Assembly (NCBI GenBank): GCA_022495005.1
Contig: JAGYXB010001996.1
Span: forward strand, 1,240,001-1,304,000
Source: Rhyacophila brunnea
Lineage: Eukaryota > Arthropoda > Insecta > Trichoptera > Rhyacophilidae
Length of the DNA stretch: 64,000 nucleotides
Reading direction: 5' to 3'
The notes beneath the pieces were generated by a model. The model ran no database searches and was not told the origin of the DNA. It worked only from the letters and a program-made list of their open reading frames with translations. A program made the translations under genes and the position numbers. Positions 1 through 11,661 of the stretch are shown piece after piece. Position 1 is the stretch's first letter. Each line of letters starts with the position of its first letter.

Positions 1-904
1 CCTCGGATGTATATATAGGAAGACACCTCGTTGGTTGCATATCATTTAATATCAACTGGTCGACTAATGAACGGCCTCGATTGTGTTATGAGATGTATTA
101 TCAAAACTATGCCTACCTATGTAAAGTTAGCTATCCTATATTCTATATTTTACGCAATCGTCAATCGGACAGTTATGGTTTTGTTTCTCCCATTCATTTT
201 TCTCCCGTTTCATTCCATAAAATATTGTGACTTCCACTCTCGTATTGATTACAAATGTACTCAATATCATAACTGTTTGGGAACCCGCGATTTACACTCT
301 TACCCAAGTCAACTAAGCTCTGTGACTCATACCAAAGGGTCGAAAATCCAAGCCTTGGTAAGATACCTACACGCAGATAGTTTATTTATTCATAAAACAT
401 TAATTAACAAATGAATTATTTTTCACATAATATGTAGATATTTCATTTGTTTTAATTGAAAATCAAATAATAGCAAATAAAAAAGAGGTATGTAATAATT
501 TAACCTTATTATCGTTATTAATAGTAGGATACCCTAAATAAATTATGTATTTTGTGATTTTGTCTGCAAGCAAAAAAAACTTGTTGAATAGCACTAAAGA
601 ATAATATACTATTATCTCATATTGTCTTAAAGAAAATGGAAGAGAGCAATAAATGTAAGGGTGCTTTCTTCAATAAAAACTGTATTCTTTATTATCAGAC
701 ACATGGGTTGTCTAGAAATACATTGTTAGGAAAAAAATATACCTAGATTCATTTCTAAGAAAAATATTCACTATTATATTCTATTTGTATTGACATGTAC
801 GAATTATTAAAAATCAGGGGTAGTCACCAGTAAAATCATTGTTTAAAAGAAAGATTTTTTTTTAAATATATTTATATACTAATTCATATTCCTCAATTTC
901 AACA

Positions 905-1088
905 CATTCTGAACCGGAACGCCATATTAAATATTCTGATGAGGCTCGAGAATTTTACAAGACATCTCGCTATCAGGATTCCACGAGAAGGAACGGTAGA
1001 TTCGAGGATTCCATGAGACGGAACGGAATTGTCGAGGAATTCACGAACCGGAACGGCGTTCCGGGGCGTTCTGCTCCATTCCGAGCGC
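905..1088. mobile_element. Fragment related to the 1816-2054 MITE
   Basis: It ends in CATTCCGAGCGCTG like the right end of the 1816 element and holds the same CCGGAACG words several times in both orientations. No left end or target duplication is recognisable. Confidence 0.4.
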
Positions 1089-1343
1089 TGCCTTCCTCTA
1101 GCAAATGTAAAGGTACTTTTCTCCGCATTAGGGTTCAATGAATAAGAAAAAAGCATGTGGTCAGAGTCTTCGGAGAACCAGGCCTTTATAATATTTTTTA
1201 AACATTATTTTTTGATCTGCTTTATTTAATTTGGGGAGAATTGCATTCTGGAGACTTTTATAGTCTTTAAAGTCTCCATGGTTCATTGTAATTACGTTGT
1301 ATGGTTTGGGTTGATTCTAGAATTACTTATTAGTGTTGGCCAT

Positions 1344-2509
1344 TCAGATGAGGCCCAAATGAATGGAGTCAACAGGCATATAAGTGTCTCCAGGTTCAAG
1401 GTATGTTATGCTGATATTTACAATATTTTTTGCTGTTCTTAAAAACCAAATGATACAGGCCAACATGTGGTGATTTTTATTCTGCTCGAGGCATGAATCA
1501 CAGTACAGCGACACCGTGATCACTGAACCCCTTTCATCCACTATATTCAAATAGTCATTTAAAATTGTACAAATTTCATTGGCTCCCCTATGCCCATCCT
1601 GTTCCCCCCATAAAAAACAATAACCATTTCTGGTCGCACTTTCATAGAAAGTTTCATTAAAGACAGTATTTTCGTAAATAATAAAGTAACATGTTGTTTC
1701 CATGGGGTGTGTTTAAGACTTTTTGGAGATCAAAACACATAAAAAAATGGATTTTCCTTGGCTAAATCTTGTTCCTTTCAGTGTATAGATTTGGAAAACT
1801 CGGTTTCAGATTAGTCAGGGCTCGAAATGGACCGGAACGCACCGGAGCGCTATTCCGGTTCGTGAAATATGTAAAGTTATCGTTCCGTCTCACGGACAAA
1901 ATAATTTGACCGTCTGAGCTAGATATGCCATAGATATAACAAAAAATCTAGCACACTTATGTTTATAAACACACATAAAATTTGATAGCCTTATTAATAT
2001 CCTTAGAAAATTTTCGAGTGCTCCGGTTCGTAAACTTTTCAATTTCGAGCGCTGAGATTAGTGCCTTTTGTAGAAATCATTTTCTACATTTGTCATATTC
2101 TCTTCAGCAATATTCTTTAGTTTTTCACATGTATTATATTTGTCTTTTTTTGGATGGTGGATACCTAAATTGTACTTTGTACGAAATACATCTTTGAACA
2201 CTTTCTCAGAACATGTTATAAAATTGCGTATCTTACATTCGTCTTTGTATAACCTGTAAACAAATGATGTATTCTTCAATTCTGCATTTAAATATTTTCG
2301 TGTTATACTTGCTCTACAGTAGGCGAAGAAACTGCTGGTAATTTTTGTATAAACATTTCAATGTCGTGCAAAACATCTAAAGATGTTTTGTTTTTTGGAG
2401 TGTGTTTTCCACGACTATACCGTTTGGCTGTATGAAGTTCTGTTTTGTTTTGAATTGTGTAGAAAACCTTATTTTGGGATATATTAAGGCTATACTTCAG
2501 CTGTGGCAC
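1344..2509 (-). pseudogene. Broken DUF7869-type (transposon-associated) gene, split by a hAT MITE
   Basis: Read on the minus strand, 2509-2303 (QLKYSLNISQNK...SLDVLHDIEMFIQKLP), 2279-2058 (KNTSFVYRLYKDECKIRNF...FRTKYNLGIHHPKKDKYNTC) and 1703-1344 (SLYCDSCLEQNKNHHMLACI...YLEPGDTYMPVDSIH) follow the order of arthropod repeat-associated proteins with a DUF7869 domain: an N-terminal segment, a Y..EC / F...NL..H.PKKD.C segment, then a C(D/G)NCxxQNKN segment and GHT-like end. The first two pieces are offset by a frame break near 2290. The second and third are separated by the 1816-2054 insertion. It is probably not functional. The family recognition is from memory of motifs, not a search. Confidence 0.6.
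1816..2054. mobile_element. hAT-type MITE, 239 bp, exact 8-bp target duplication
   Basis: The ends are CAGGGCTCGAAATGG and CAATTTCGAGCGCTG (inverted, one mismatch at the fourth base and one near the end). They are flanked on both sides by AGATTAGT (1808-1815 and 2055-2062). It is inserted in the DUF7869-type pseudogene. The interior has several GGAACG/CCGGTTC words. Confidence 0.85.
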
Positions 2510-3814
2510 GGTCTAAAACAATCGTGACGACGCAACGCGAAGATTGTGCAAACGACGCGTGCAGAAAAAAACATAATTTGTCATAAAAATTCAACATGCG
2601 TCCATTTAATGTTATGTGCATTGGTCTATTAGTAATAATAATAATATATTCATTGACATGTTTTCTTCTTCAAGTAAATGGTAACGTTTTTTAGTCATCT
2701 TTACACGATTTAAGAATTAATTCCCCAGACGCCATCACAAAACAAATTGACGTGTTCACAGCTCGACTATCGCTCTCCGATTGGCAGCGAGTCCGACATT
2801 TCGTCGCACCTACAGTTGAAAATTATTTGCCTATTCACTGAAGTATGCTCTTAAGAGTATTTAATAAAAAATTCTGGCAAACTTTTCGCGTAGCGTTATT
2901 AACAGGAACAAAATATTCTCTTTTTATACACCTTATACTTTTAATACACCTCCGATCACTTGACAAACCGCATGTGGCAAATAAACTTTCCGAATGAGCG
3001 AACAGGGCAAATAGTGTAACCAACATAGAATAGTGGCTTACATCAATTGTCTTATGAGAAAAAGTCTTTGCAGTGGGTTACACTATTCAGTTACATCAAG
3101 TGGCCGGGTCATAATTTTTAAACCTAAAACCAATGTAAAATGATGTTTCCCTTCCAAAAAGTGGTCAATTATTTTTTTTAATTTACAACATTTGGCCGGG
3201 ACCTGCTCTGTCGTCTTGAAAAGATTCAATAATTAACTCATTTTCGTATAATTTGAGGGTTACATCAATTGGCCAAAACACCGTCGTTATAATGCTTTTT
3301 TAGAAAAGATAAAAAAAATAGATGTACTTAAAAAATATGGCTGCATCAATAATGTAATTAGCACATATGTGCATAAATATTATCAGATATATTTATGGAT
3401 CCAAACGAATTTATTTATTTTAGAAATTACTTTATTCTATAGAATTTCTTTAATTTTAAATGGTCTGGCCAGTTTTATTATCAACATCAAAAGGTATATT
3501 GTGAAATAAAAATAATCATACTTTTCTTGCCAGTTTTTATTAGTTTTTTTTATAATTTATATTTGAACAAAACAACAATAACCTGATTCCACAGAAAGGG
3601 ATATTTTTATAATAATTGAAACAAAGAAATATCCAAACTCTGTGTACATAACGTGTGTATTGACTGAATTAGTTGGCAGATAAACTAAGTTGATTACCAG
3701 AATTGGCGATATGAAAATTATATGGTACAACTTGAAATTCTGTACAAATTATAGAGCACAACTTAATATTCTGTACCTAACTGGTACGACGGATACTGGG
3801 TGTGCGGTGAGTAT

Positions 3815-4098
3815 GACTTTAGGAGCAACAAAGAGGCGACGTTGGACCTGGCTCGGCCACGTGCTGCGGATGCCCAAAGAGAACCTCAACCTGGCTTGCC
3901 TGTTCTTCAAGCGGACCGGATTCCTTCGTCCTTGAAGGCCGCTAAATACTATCTATAGAGTGTATACGGCGGAGCTACGGGATGCTTGTTTGACCTGGAA
4001 TGAAGCAAGAAGACTGGCGAGCGAAATGGATTCTTGGAGGCGCCGCGTGGTGTCCATATGCTCCAATTAAGGGGCGGATATGGCCGAAGAAGAAGAAG
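3815..4098 (+). mobile_element. 3' end of a non-LTR retrotransposon (LINE), frameshifted
   Basis: Translation gives TKRRRWTWLGHVLRMPKENL, then in another frame YTAELRDACLTWNEARRLAS and EMDSWRRRVVSICSN-stop. This is the usual C-terminal tail after the reverse transcriptase of RTE/CR1-like LINEs (WLGHVLRM...W..AR.LA.D...WR..V...C). It closes with a short GAA repeat (4086-4098), a typical LINE tail. There is one frame break. Confidence 0.75.
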
Positions 4099-4126
4099 TT
4101 GTCTAATACAGGGGCAGTATGTGTAC

Positions 4127-4275
4127 AGTAGAACACCGATTTTACATTCAGAGGGCTATTCTAAATAGTTAACACGGTAACACGTTTCCGTTATTTTTAT
4201 TGCTCCAAAATAACACAAATATCACTCAGAGCAATTTCATAAACAAGGCAGTTATCTACAATAATAATTGTTAAA
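4127..4275. mobile_element. Degenerate pogo-like repeat fragment
   Basis: A TACAGTAGAACACCGATTTT end at 4127 resembles other pogo-like ends in this window. The following segment (gttaacac...cgttattttt...aataacac...atcactcag) recurs at 29155-29250 in an intron of gene C. Confidence 0.45.
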
Positions 4276-4536
4276 ACACGGCACTGTGTCTTAGTTGATT
4301 CTAATGGAATGCATTTGAAATCAAACAACATTTGACAGCTAACGCAGAATATGGATGGCCGGATTAAAAAATATCACGGCTGACAGTTAACTCCCCGGGT
4401 TAATTAACTACCTGAATACGACATAAGTACCATATTTATCACTTTGTTTTATTGATTTTGGGGTTAAGTGATGTTAGAATTGGAATCTGATTTGTGTGAA
4501 AATAAATGTATAAAACCAGGAATTATTGTACTAAAG

Positions 4537-5400
4537 CAGGGTTTCCCAAACTATGTTCCGCGGAACACCAGTGTTCCGCCGAACATGAATAGGTGTCCCG
4601 CGACCATTTGGAAAGGTTTTATACACTGCAACACATTTAAAGATCTTCTACTAAGTAGAAGTAAAATAAGTAAAACTAAAATAATTGAAAATTGAAAGGC
4701 GAGTGATGATCAATCTCCACTGATGTATATGACGTCAAGTATCTAGATAGGTCATGACTCCCACAAGGGTTGGGGGGGCTGACAGGCCTCTAGCCTGGGG
4801 GCCTGGGCTTACGGGGGCCCGGCGTGAGAGATCGACCAGCCAAGTGAGATAAACACACATCACAAAGATGCACTAATGGTAAAAAACGCTGTTTCACTTC
4901 AAACATACTAACATTTAATAATATGCGGTTTTGCCATACTTACAATTTCTGATTATTGTCGATATTTGACATGTCCATAATTGTGCATATCAACATAAAA
5001 GTGGGTGTATTAAAAATACAAAAAATCGCTAAAAATACCCTTAATTTTATCTCAAACACCATTTGGAATATGCAACTGTAGATCGTCACATTGCCTTTAA
5101 CCTTAGCAATAAGTAGAGGGTCCGCCAAAGATCCTAGCCTGGGGGCTCGCTTCGGGATGTGGGAGCCATGATCTAGGTACAGATGGAGGACCATCTTTTC
5201 TCACACCGTGCGCATGAAAAAGATGGGGTATATTGTTTTTAACTGACCGGCTGATAAGTCTTGTCAGTTTAACGACAGTTGCCAAAATTGGCAGAACGGT
5301 TAGCTGCGTTAATAAATAACCTACAAAATAAACTAAGTGTTCCGTTAAAATTTCCGGGTTTGCGAAGTGTTCCATTGCAGAAAAAATTAGGGAAACCCTG
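4537..5400. mobile_element. hAT element, 864 bp, non-autonomous, exact 8-bp target duplication
   Basis: The termini CAGGGTTTCCCAAACT and TTAGGGAAACCCTG are inverted, and TACTAAAG flanks both sides (4529-4536 and 5401-5408). Internal sequence from about 4775 to 5150 is shared with 25965-26910 and 30820-31225. No intact transposase is present. Confidence 0.85.
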
Positions 5401-5741
5401 TACTAAAGAACTGTTTACAGAACTGCAGAAACATTATACAAACGTGTATTCCGGGCGTGCGAAATCGGAGTTTCACTGTATTATTATAATGTAGTACATC
5501 TCATAATAACCTACATAATACAGTATTTCAACAGATGTTGTTTTATTATTAATCTTGTACGAAATTATATATTTCAAAATAATAATATGGGGTAAATTAA
5601 TGTTGATTCAGCTCTGAAACATTTTGTAACACATTGACTTTTTGGATTGACACATATTTTGTATAATGTCAGCTAAAAAATGATTTTATTGAATGAAATA
5701 AAATTAAAATATCAATTAGTGTTAATTTGTAATTCATCAAA

Positions 5742-8700
5742 ATGGTCAATTCTAAATTTGTTTTATTCTTAGCATTTTTTGCAGCGTGCAAAGCTTGGGA
5801 CTTGTCACACATTGGAATAAAAGATTTTTCTCTTCTACATGTATCAGTGTTCAGAAATCATGCATATTTATCGATTCGGGTATCAAATCAGTGTAAAAAT
5901 AACAGTGCGTACTCACTTGTGGAAACCACCTGGCCAGACGGAGAAATTTACGCCAAAGGTAGACCATATCCATCAAGAGAATGGCACCGGCCCGGAGACT
6001 GTGAAACTCTTCAAAACGTTATCTACACAGATGTGGATTTGCTAGGACGAATTTGGATTCTCGATAATGGCAACAAAGACTTTGATTGTCCTGCAAAACT
6101 AATTGTATTCAATATATTCTCGAATCAAATTATACACACATTCAAATTATACAATAATTCAATTAATGTTGCCAGTGTAAAAATAGATCCTACTACACTA
6201 CATTGGGGTCAAAAAGCCTATGTGGGGGTTTCAAATGGGAATATCATGTATATTTGTTCAACGCGTAATGATCATTGCACTCATGTAATATTATCTGAGG
6301 AAAAACAGAAAAACGTCATTAAAAATAGTTTGACAAGTACAGAAAATATTGCAGTATCTAAATTTGACAATAATATATTTATAACTTCACCAAACAGTTT
6401 GTCTATGTTCGCTGTAACCTTAGACACAATACGAAAATATGAACATAAACAAAGTGTAAGTAAAATTTTTTATTTTAAGAATTCTGTTATTAATGTGAAA
6501 ATATCTTTTTAGATAACATCCATAAAAAGATGGTTCCAGAACAATCCTTCTCTTTCAAAGACCCCCGGATAATAACGTGTCCGGAAACTTGTACATATGC
6601 AGTTTGCCGTATCATACTTCACCGTGAAATGTTGTATCGGAAGTATATGGCCGTATATTAAATACTGTCCAACCTCTTTTGGTCGCATAGTACTGACATA
6701 AAATTCATGTGTAAATAAAACAGGGTTCTTGAATACTTCTTATACTTAGTATTGTATTCTTATCTTGTGTTATTCTTAGTATACGGTCATCTCTTTCCGA
6801 TAAGAAAGCATACGGCGAACTGTGCCACGGTGAAATGTTTTACGTACAACTTACATGTAACCAGATAATAAACCCCTGTTTAAAAAACTTTACACCATAT
6901 GAAGCGCCTAGTTTCAAATCCTCCTAAACCAGTTAATGAAAAATTTTGGGTTTGATATTTATTTAGATGAATATATTTGTTACCTTTATGATGTCCAAAG
7001 ATTGAACTATAAAAAACACCAAAAACCGTCAATAAACGGTTGGGTGTGCTTTTCAAATACCCCTGAAATGGATAAGCCAAAATACTCTTTAGAATATAGG
7101 AATAAAATAATAAATACATAAAGTTTACAGATCCTGAACCGTGCCACGGACGAGTTAACTCGCCAAAGCACGGATGAGTTAACTCGCGGGTTCTTGTAAA
7201 CGTCATAACTTCTGAATAAACATTCTGTATATATTTTCTAAACAATATTTATCATTTTAGTGTGAAAATATTTACAATAAACTCGATAAACATGTTGTAT
7301 TGGTAAGTTTTCATAAATATTTATCATTCTGTTTCTATTTCATATTTTTTAAGGGATTTATTTTATTCCGAAAATAGCTGGCCTAGTAGTAGTAAAAATT
7401 GGCTGGCAGTGATAGATATGAATGTGTTTTTCTCATTTTTCTCAAAACTACCTAACATCGTTTTAGGGGGTTTTGAAACTAGGCGCTTCATATTATACAG
7501 ATTCGGCACCATAAAATTACCATCTTTTTCGCAGTCTACAATATCACATTAATTGATCTATTCTCCAAAGAATTGAAAATATAATAAAAAATATATCTTG
7601 AATTAATCTTTTTTTGCATCATTTAATATATCCTTAAAATACCGCATTACTTATTGGATGGGATAAGTATGTAATATTATTATTGTTTACTATTTCATAA
7701 TTTTAAATATTGTTTTGTGTTACAGAAACAAAATGGTCACATAGAAATGACTGCGAAGTTCTTGGGAGAAAAACTGGGTCCTTCACATGGTCTGCTGGTA
7801 GATTCCGCACGTGGCTTATTCTATTATCTGACTCGAGATTTCGCTATCGTGCGATGGGACACAAGGTGCCTCAATAATTCAGAAGATATTTCTATCATCT
7901 ATCTTAGTTCAGACGTAGTTGTCTCAAACTACTTTGCCTATAATACAATATATTATTTAAACAAAAGAAACCTAGTCTTATTTAAACTTTATTTTTATAT
8001 CCTACTCAATGCCGATGCAAAAGTTTTATACTGTTGTTTGATAATTCTTTAATTCCTGCATCTTACTGCAAAGCTTTGCAGTTTATACAATAATAAACTG
8101 ATATAGAGTTATGTGGTATTGTCATACATATAGTAATTAAACAGATGGAGTGTTTATATACAGAAATGCTACGAAATAGTTGCCCATGAAATTTAAACTG
8201 GTTCGAGAGTTTTTTCATAGTGGTCGATTCCTTACACTACTAAGCGAATCAATACAATCGACATACTAAAACTTACTTAATTTTTAATCGACCTATATTC
8301 TGTGCTTGGGTACCAACTGCTTAACAAATTAAAATATGCAGATTTCTTCCTGTGGGGATAAAATGTTTGTTATATATGGCATCTATCTCCGACAGTATTT
8401 AGATCACATTTATTGTATCGCCTTGTCTCATTTAGTGCCTCGCCTCTTTCTTGTTTCCTGTTCAATCTATCAAACCTTACTTATAATATGGAACAAACAG
8501 TGTAAATCAATATAACCCTTTCGGAGGCAAATTGCAATAATGTTATACATACTGAGATCCCCGGGGTTCCAGCGGCTAGCTCAGGTGTCCATCGAACCCC
8601 GGATTCACAAAAGAAAAGTACGATATATTTGAGGGTGGAATTAAATAAAACCACGTCTGTCTCGTGTAACTTGGTAATCCTTATATTTTACACTTTCTTT

Positions 8701-9794
8701 ACATGTTTAGGTTTTGCAATTAGTTACGCAGGTCCGTATATGTCGGAAAGGGGACGCTTACTTATTTATTTCTTTTTTTTAAACTTCGCGTACCGACGCC
8801 GTCCAGCAAAAACGACTCTCGTGATTGGCCAAATTTTATCGCATGATCTTTGATTCGGCGAATCACGAGCCTGACCCTGGCGCCGGCGCGCGAGGATTTC
8901 ACGCACAATGCGCGGCAAAATTTATTATATTTAAATACTTATATTTAGTCTTAAAATTATCGCTTTCATCCATCATCATTTATGCTTTTTAAATTAAATT
9001 AAATTTATCTTAATTACACCTCCGCCCAATATGCGATTTTCACACACCGGACGAAGGCCTTTACATATGAATAAAAAATACTTACGTGGTTGAGCAAGGA
9101 ATCAGATTAGATGTTTTATGAAGCCGTTTCTAGAGGTCAGGGTTACGTTTCGACTTAAGCTACTAAATGATTATTTTACACCGGGAGAAGCCCGCCTGTA
9201 ACAGGGGTGTATCAATACCCATGTCACATAATTTATTTAAGATATTACAGATTGGCTTAGTTGGTAGAGTGGCTGTCTTTGTGTAAATATGAAGATGTGG
9301 GTCACGGGTTCAAACCCTCGGCTGGTCAAAAAATGCATGCTGTTTTTTCGATGTTTATTTGATCCAATACAAAAACCCAATGGGTTGGTCATATGGCACT
9401 CAACTATTCCACGTAAAAAAGTCTGTTAATATAATCTCCACTCGAAAGAGACTCAAATTAAAGACAAATAACTTTTCATGTTGTATTTAGAATTGATAAA
9501 CTGTAACAAAGTTAACTTTGATTAATATGTGATTATCTTGGTTTTAGGAAACCGTTGAAGGCCGAGAGTCATGACGTTCTAGCCCAGTCTTACCAACTGT
9601 TGCCGAATGTCACAGACTTGTTATGTGATTCACACGGAAGTGTGTGGGCAGTGACCAATCCGACGTATACATCACAACGGCGGCCATATTTGAAGACTAA
9701 CAAGAAGAAAAACAAAAGCAATTCAATTATGAAAGAACAAAACAGCACACCTTCATGCTTAAAAATTGTTGATCATGCTTATTTACTAGTTTAA
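5742..9794 (+). CDS. Yellow/MRJP-family secreted protein, gene A (3 exons)
   Basis: Exons 5742-6455, 7726-7865 and 9548-9794 join in phase (0, then 2) to 366 residues. Splice signals seen: AGT|GTAAGT, TTACAG|AAA, CAAG|GTGCCT and TTTTAG|GAA. Residues 1-18 form a hydrophobic signal peptide ending CKA. Family landmarks are WHRPGDC (81-87), GRIWILDNG (102-110), the CPAKLIVFNI strand (116-125), HGLLVDSARGLFYYL (259-273) and RWDT (281-284), which runs across the second junction into KPLKAESHDVLAQSYQLLPN, the usual order in Yellow proteins. Length is a little below the usual 400 or so. Yellow proteins are secreted, predicted beta-propellers tied to cuticle pigmentation and development; the substrate is generally unknown. 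Exon 2 stays open past its donor, but only the CAAG|GTGCCT donor gives the phase needed by exon 3. The paralogue (yellow-c, -d, -e and so on) cannot be named by eye. The gene is convergent with gene B. Confidence 0.85.
6600..6826. repeat. Inverted repeat in intron 1 of gene A
   Basis: The arm at 6600-6668 (CAGTTTGCCGTAT...TATCGGAA...GGCCGTATATTAA) pairs with 6768-6826 (TTAGTATACGGTCAT...CCGATAAG...ATACGGCGAACTGTG). It is possibly a decayed foldback MITE; no clear target duplication. Confidence 0.55.
6897..7493. mobile_element. MITE with about 35-bp terminal inverted repeats, intron 1 of gene A
   Basis: The left end ATATGAAGCGCCTAGTTTCA matches the inverse of the right end TGAAACTAGGCGCTTCATAT, and the match continues inward with a few changes. 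The interior at 7143-7190 holds two close GAGTTAACTCG palindromes in tandem. The superfamily was not determined. Confidence 0.7.
9246..9335 (+). mobile_element. tRNA-derived SINE head, intron 2 of gene A
   Basis: TGGCTTAGTTGGTAGAG resembles a pol III A box and GGTTCAAACCC a B box about 45 nt later. The acceptor stem does not pair and no CCA-proximal structure is seen, so it is a SINE rather than a tRNA gene. Confidence 0.55.
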
Positions 9795-10199
9795 ATTTCC
9801 ACAGTTTTTTACTTTTATACATTTTTAAATAATTAAGGGTGCTGAAGATCGCTCGATTCAAGTGCTTATGTGATCAACTTGACTTCAAAGTTTAATATGC
9901 AATTATAAAATCATCATTCTGTAAATGTTGTTCTCAACTCTTTTAAGAAAACAAATTAAAATTATTTATATTTATTTGTGTTTTTACTGTTTGAAGGAGG
10001 ACAATTCAAGTCAATATAATAGCAACATTTTATATACCATATCCATGGGATATAATTTAATAGCGCCTGTACACGTGCATGGATTTACTGACACCAATAG
10101 TGTATAATAAACTGAACTATCGCGATAATAACTGTTTACATGTAAAAGTGCTGACTGTCTCGCCAATCTCATTCTTCAAGCGTAAGCGAGATGCTATCA

Positions 10200-11102
10200 C
10201 CGGCCTTCTGCGCGCTTTGAAGCGGAGATGGCAGGCCGTGATAACGTCAAGGTCAAAGCGGGGGTGAGGGACAGAAACGCACGGGGTATTTGGTCAAGGC
10301 TGGTTTATTTCATCGTATTGCAGGGTAGTCGTTACAGATACGATACAGGTTATTGTCGTCGTTGGCGGTCGGTTGGTAATTGGCGGGCTGCAACGTGGTG
10401 TCGCGGCTGGGCTGCTGATTGATTGCTTGGCATCCGAGGCGAGTCAGTGCTTGCGGCGTGGCGATCTGCCGATGTCAGATGTGGTCTTTTTGGCGGGCTG
10501 TCCGGAATGCTGGCTTGGCTTCGCGTCCGAGGCGAGCGAAGGCGAGAAGAGATTTTGCGGTCGATGCTGTTGGTTCGGCGGTTGATGTAAGAGCAGTGTT
10601 GCCATATTTTTCTATGCTGATTATAGTACAAAGGCGTAAAAAATATAGTATTTCTGAAAAACATATAGTACAGGAACATTTCTCGTCTTGAATCCTTTAA
10701 AATTATAGTATTTTGGTATATTTGGCGTAAAATTATAGTATTTTACATTTTTCGCGAAATCAAAATTATAGTATTGTACTATAATTATAGTACGGTTGGC
10801 ATCACTGTGTAAGAGAGAGCTTTTTGCGCGCGTTCAACTGACAGGCGGCGTCATGTTCATCCGTCGGTCGGGAACCTCTCTGTTTTACCGACGGATTGAC
10901 TAGTGGCGGCGCGAGCGGCCGTTTTTGATAGACCGCGTCTGTTTTGGCGGGAGTTTGACGAATTTGAATTTCAAGGAGACGGGTTCCGCTCGGCCGAGGG
11001 TTGCGATCACCGCGAAGAGTGGACATAGGCTGCGGTATTTTGGGAAATATGATGGTTCGGTCCGCCCTTTGAGGTAGTTTCCTGTGGGAGATTTCCATCT
11101 GG
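10200..11102. mobile_element. GC-rich unclassified insertion, about 0.9 kb, 5-bp TATCA flanks
   Basis: Base composition is strikingly GC-rich compared with the AT-rich surroundings. TATCA occurs at 10195-10199 and 11103-11107, consistent with a 5-bp target duplication of an LTR-type integrase, but the ends are not TG...CA. Several open frames overlap on both strands and none is convincing. It could be a solo LTR or a piece of coding DNA from elsewhere. It contains the hAT MITE at 10594-10807. Confidence 0.5.
10594..10807. mobile_element. hAT MITE, 214 bp, packed with ATTATAGTA repeats
   Basis: The ends are CAGTGTTGCCA and TGGCATCACTG, with TGTAAGAG at 10586-10593 and 10808-10815 (exact). The interior carries about nine copies of TATAGTA-like words, mostly in one direction, with an inverted TACTATAA at 10778. 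Confidence 0.85.
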
Positions 11103-11661
11103 TATCAATGCGTTATCGTTGTATAGTGCTATTTGACTGGTTATGAAAATTGGTAAATGTCAAAAATGCCCTGCGTGGTGTAGTTCATTTTTTTTCCGGC
11201 TGATTTCTCACAAGTTCCAACTGTCACGTGAAAATTCAGAAGCTGCTGAACTTTTTTGATCCATGCATGCAATCTTGCAACTTGCACGATAATATAACGT
11301 TTATAATATGTGTTTATTTTTCATGTTATGGCCGCGATAATATATTATACTATTAGCAGTAAACCATGCACGTGTAAACAGGGTATAACGTTATGAACCT
11401 TATAACTTTTCATATAAAATAGTTACGTGTTTGAAACATGTATCACGCATAAATAGGTATGTGGTGATATGAAATTAGATTATGTCACTTGTAATAATCA
11501 TAATCTCAATTCATATTATTTATTTAGATTGGTACCTAATAAATCATGGTGCCCTATTTTACTAGTTACTTGGCGTAGTGAAGATTGTAAAATAAAATAT
11601 TATAACATTGTTATGTTGTACGTTATCAGTTATTGAGATACCTCAAGATATGTCCAGATAT

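Larger units (their letters stand above)
10058..11330. mobile_element. Foldback-type repeat copy split by a GC-rich insertion
   Basis: 10058-10199 (AATAGCGCCTGTACACGTGC...CTGACTGTCTCGCCAATCTC...AAGCGAGATG) and 11103-11330 (TAGTGCTATTTGACTGG...GTGAAAATTCAGAAGCTGCT) match consecutive parts of the foldback at 13590-14190. The two halves are separated by the insertion at 10200-11102. Confidence 0.65.

Noticed and set aside
31..414. 127-codon open frame at the left edge
   Set aside because: No recognisable domain, low-complexity AT-rich composition, no splice or promoter context; most likely chance.
899..1156. Minus-strand 85-codon frame
   Set aside because: It lies over repeated GGAACG words of a MITE fragment; its peptide is a repeat artefact.
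7866..8052. Continuation of exon 2 of gene A to a stop at 8052
   Set aside because: Family alignment and phase both require the donor at 7865|7866; the sequence after it is AT-rich intron.
9246..9335. Possible tRNA gene
   Set aside because: Box-like motifs are present but the stems do not pair; SINE is the better explanation. The same applies to 24868, 55625 and 58550.
10228..11098. Several overlapping frames of 60-110 codons on both strands
   Set aside because: They come from the GC-rich insertion, where stop codons are rare by composition; none has a family motif.
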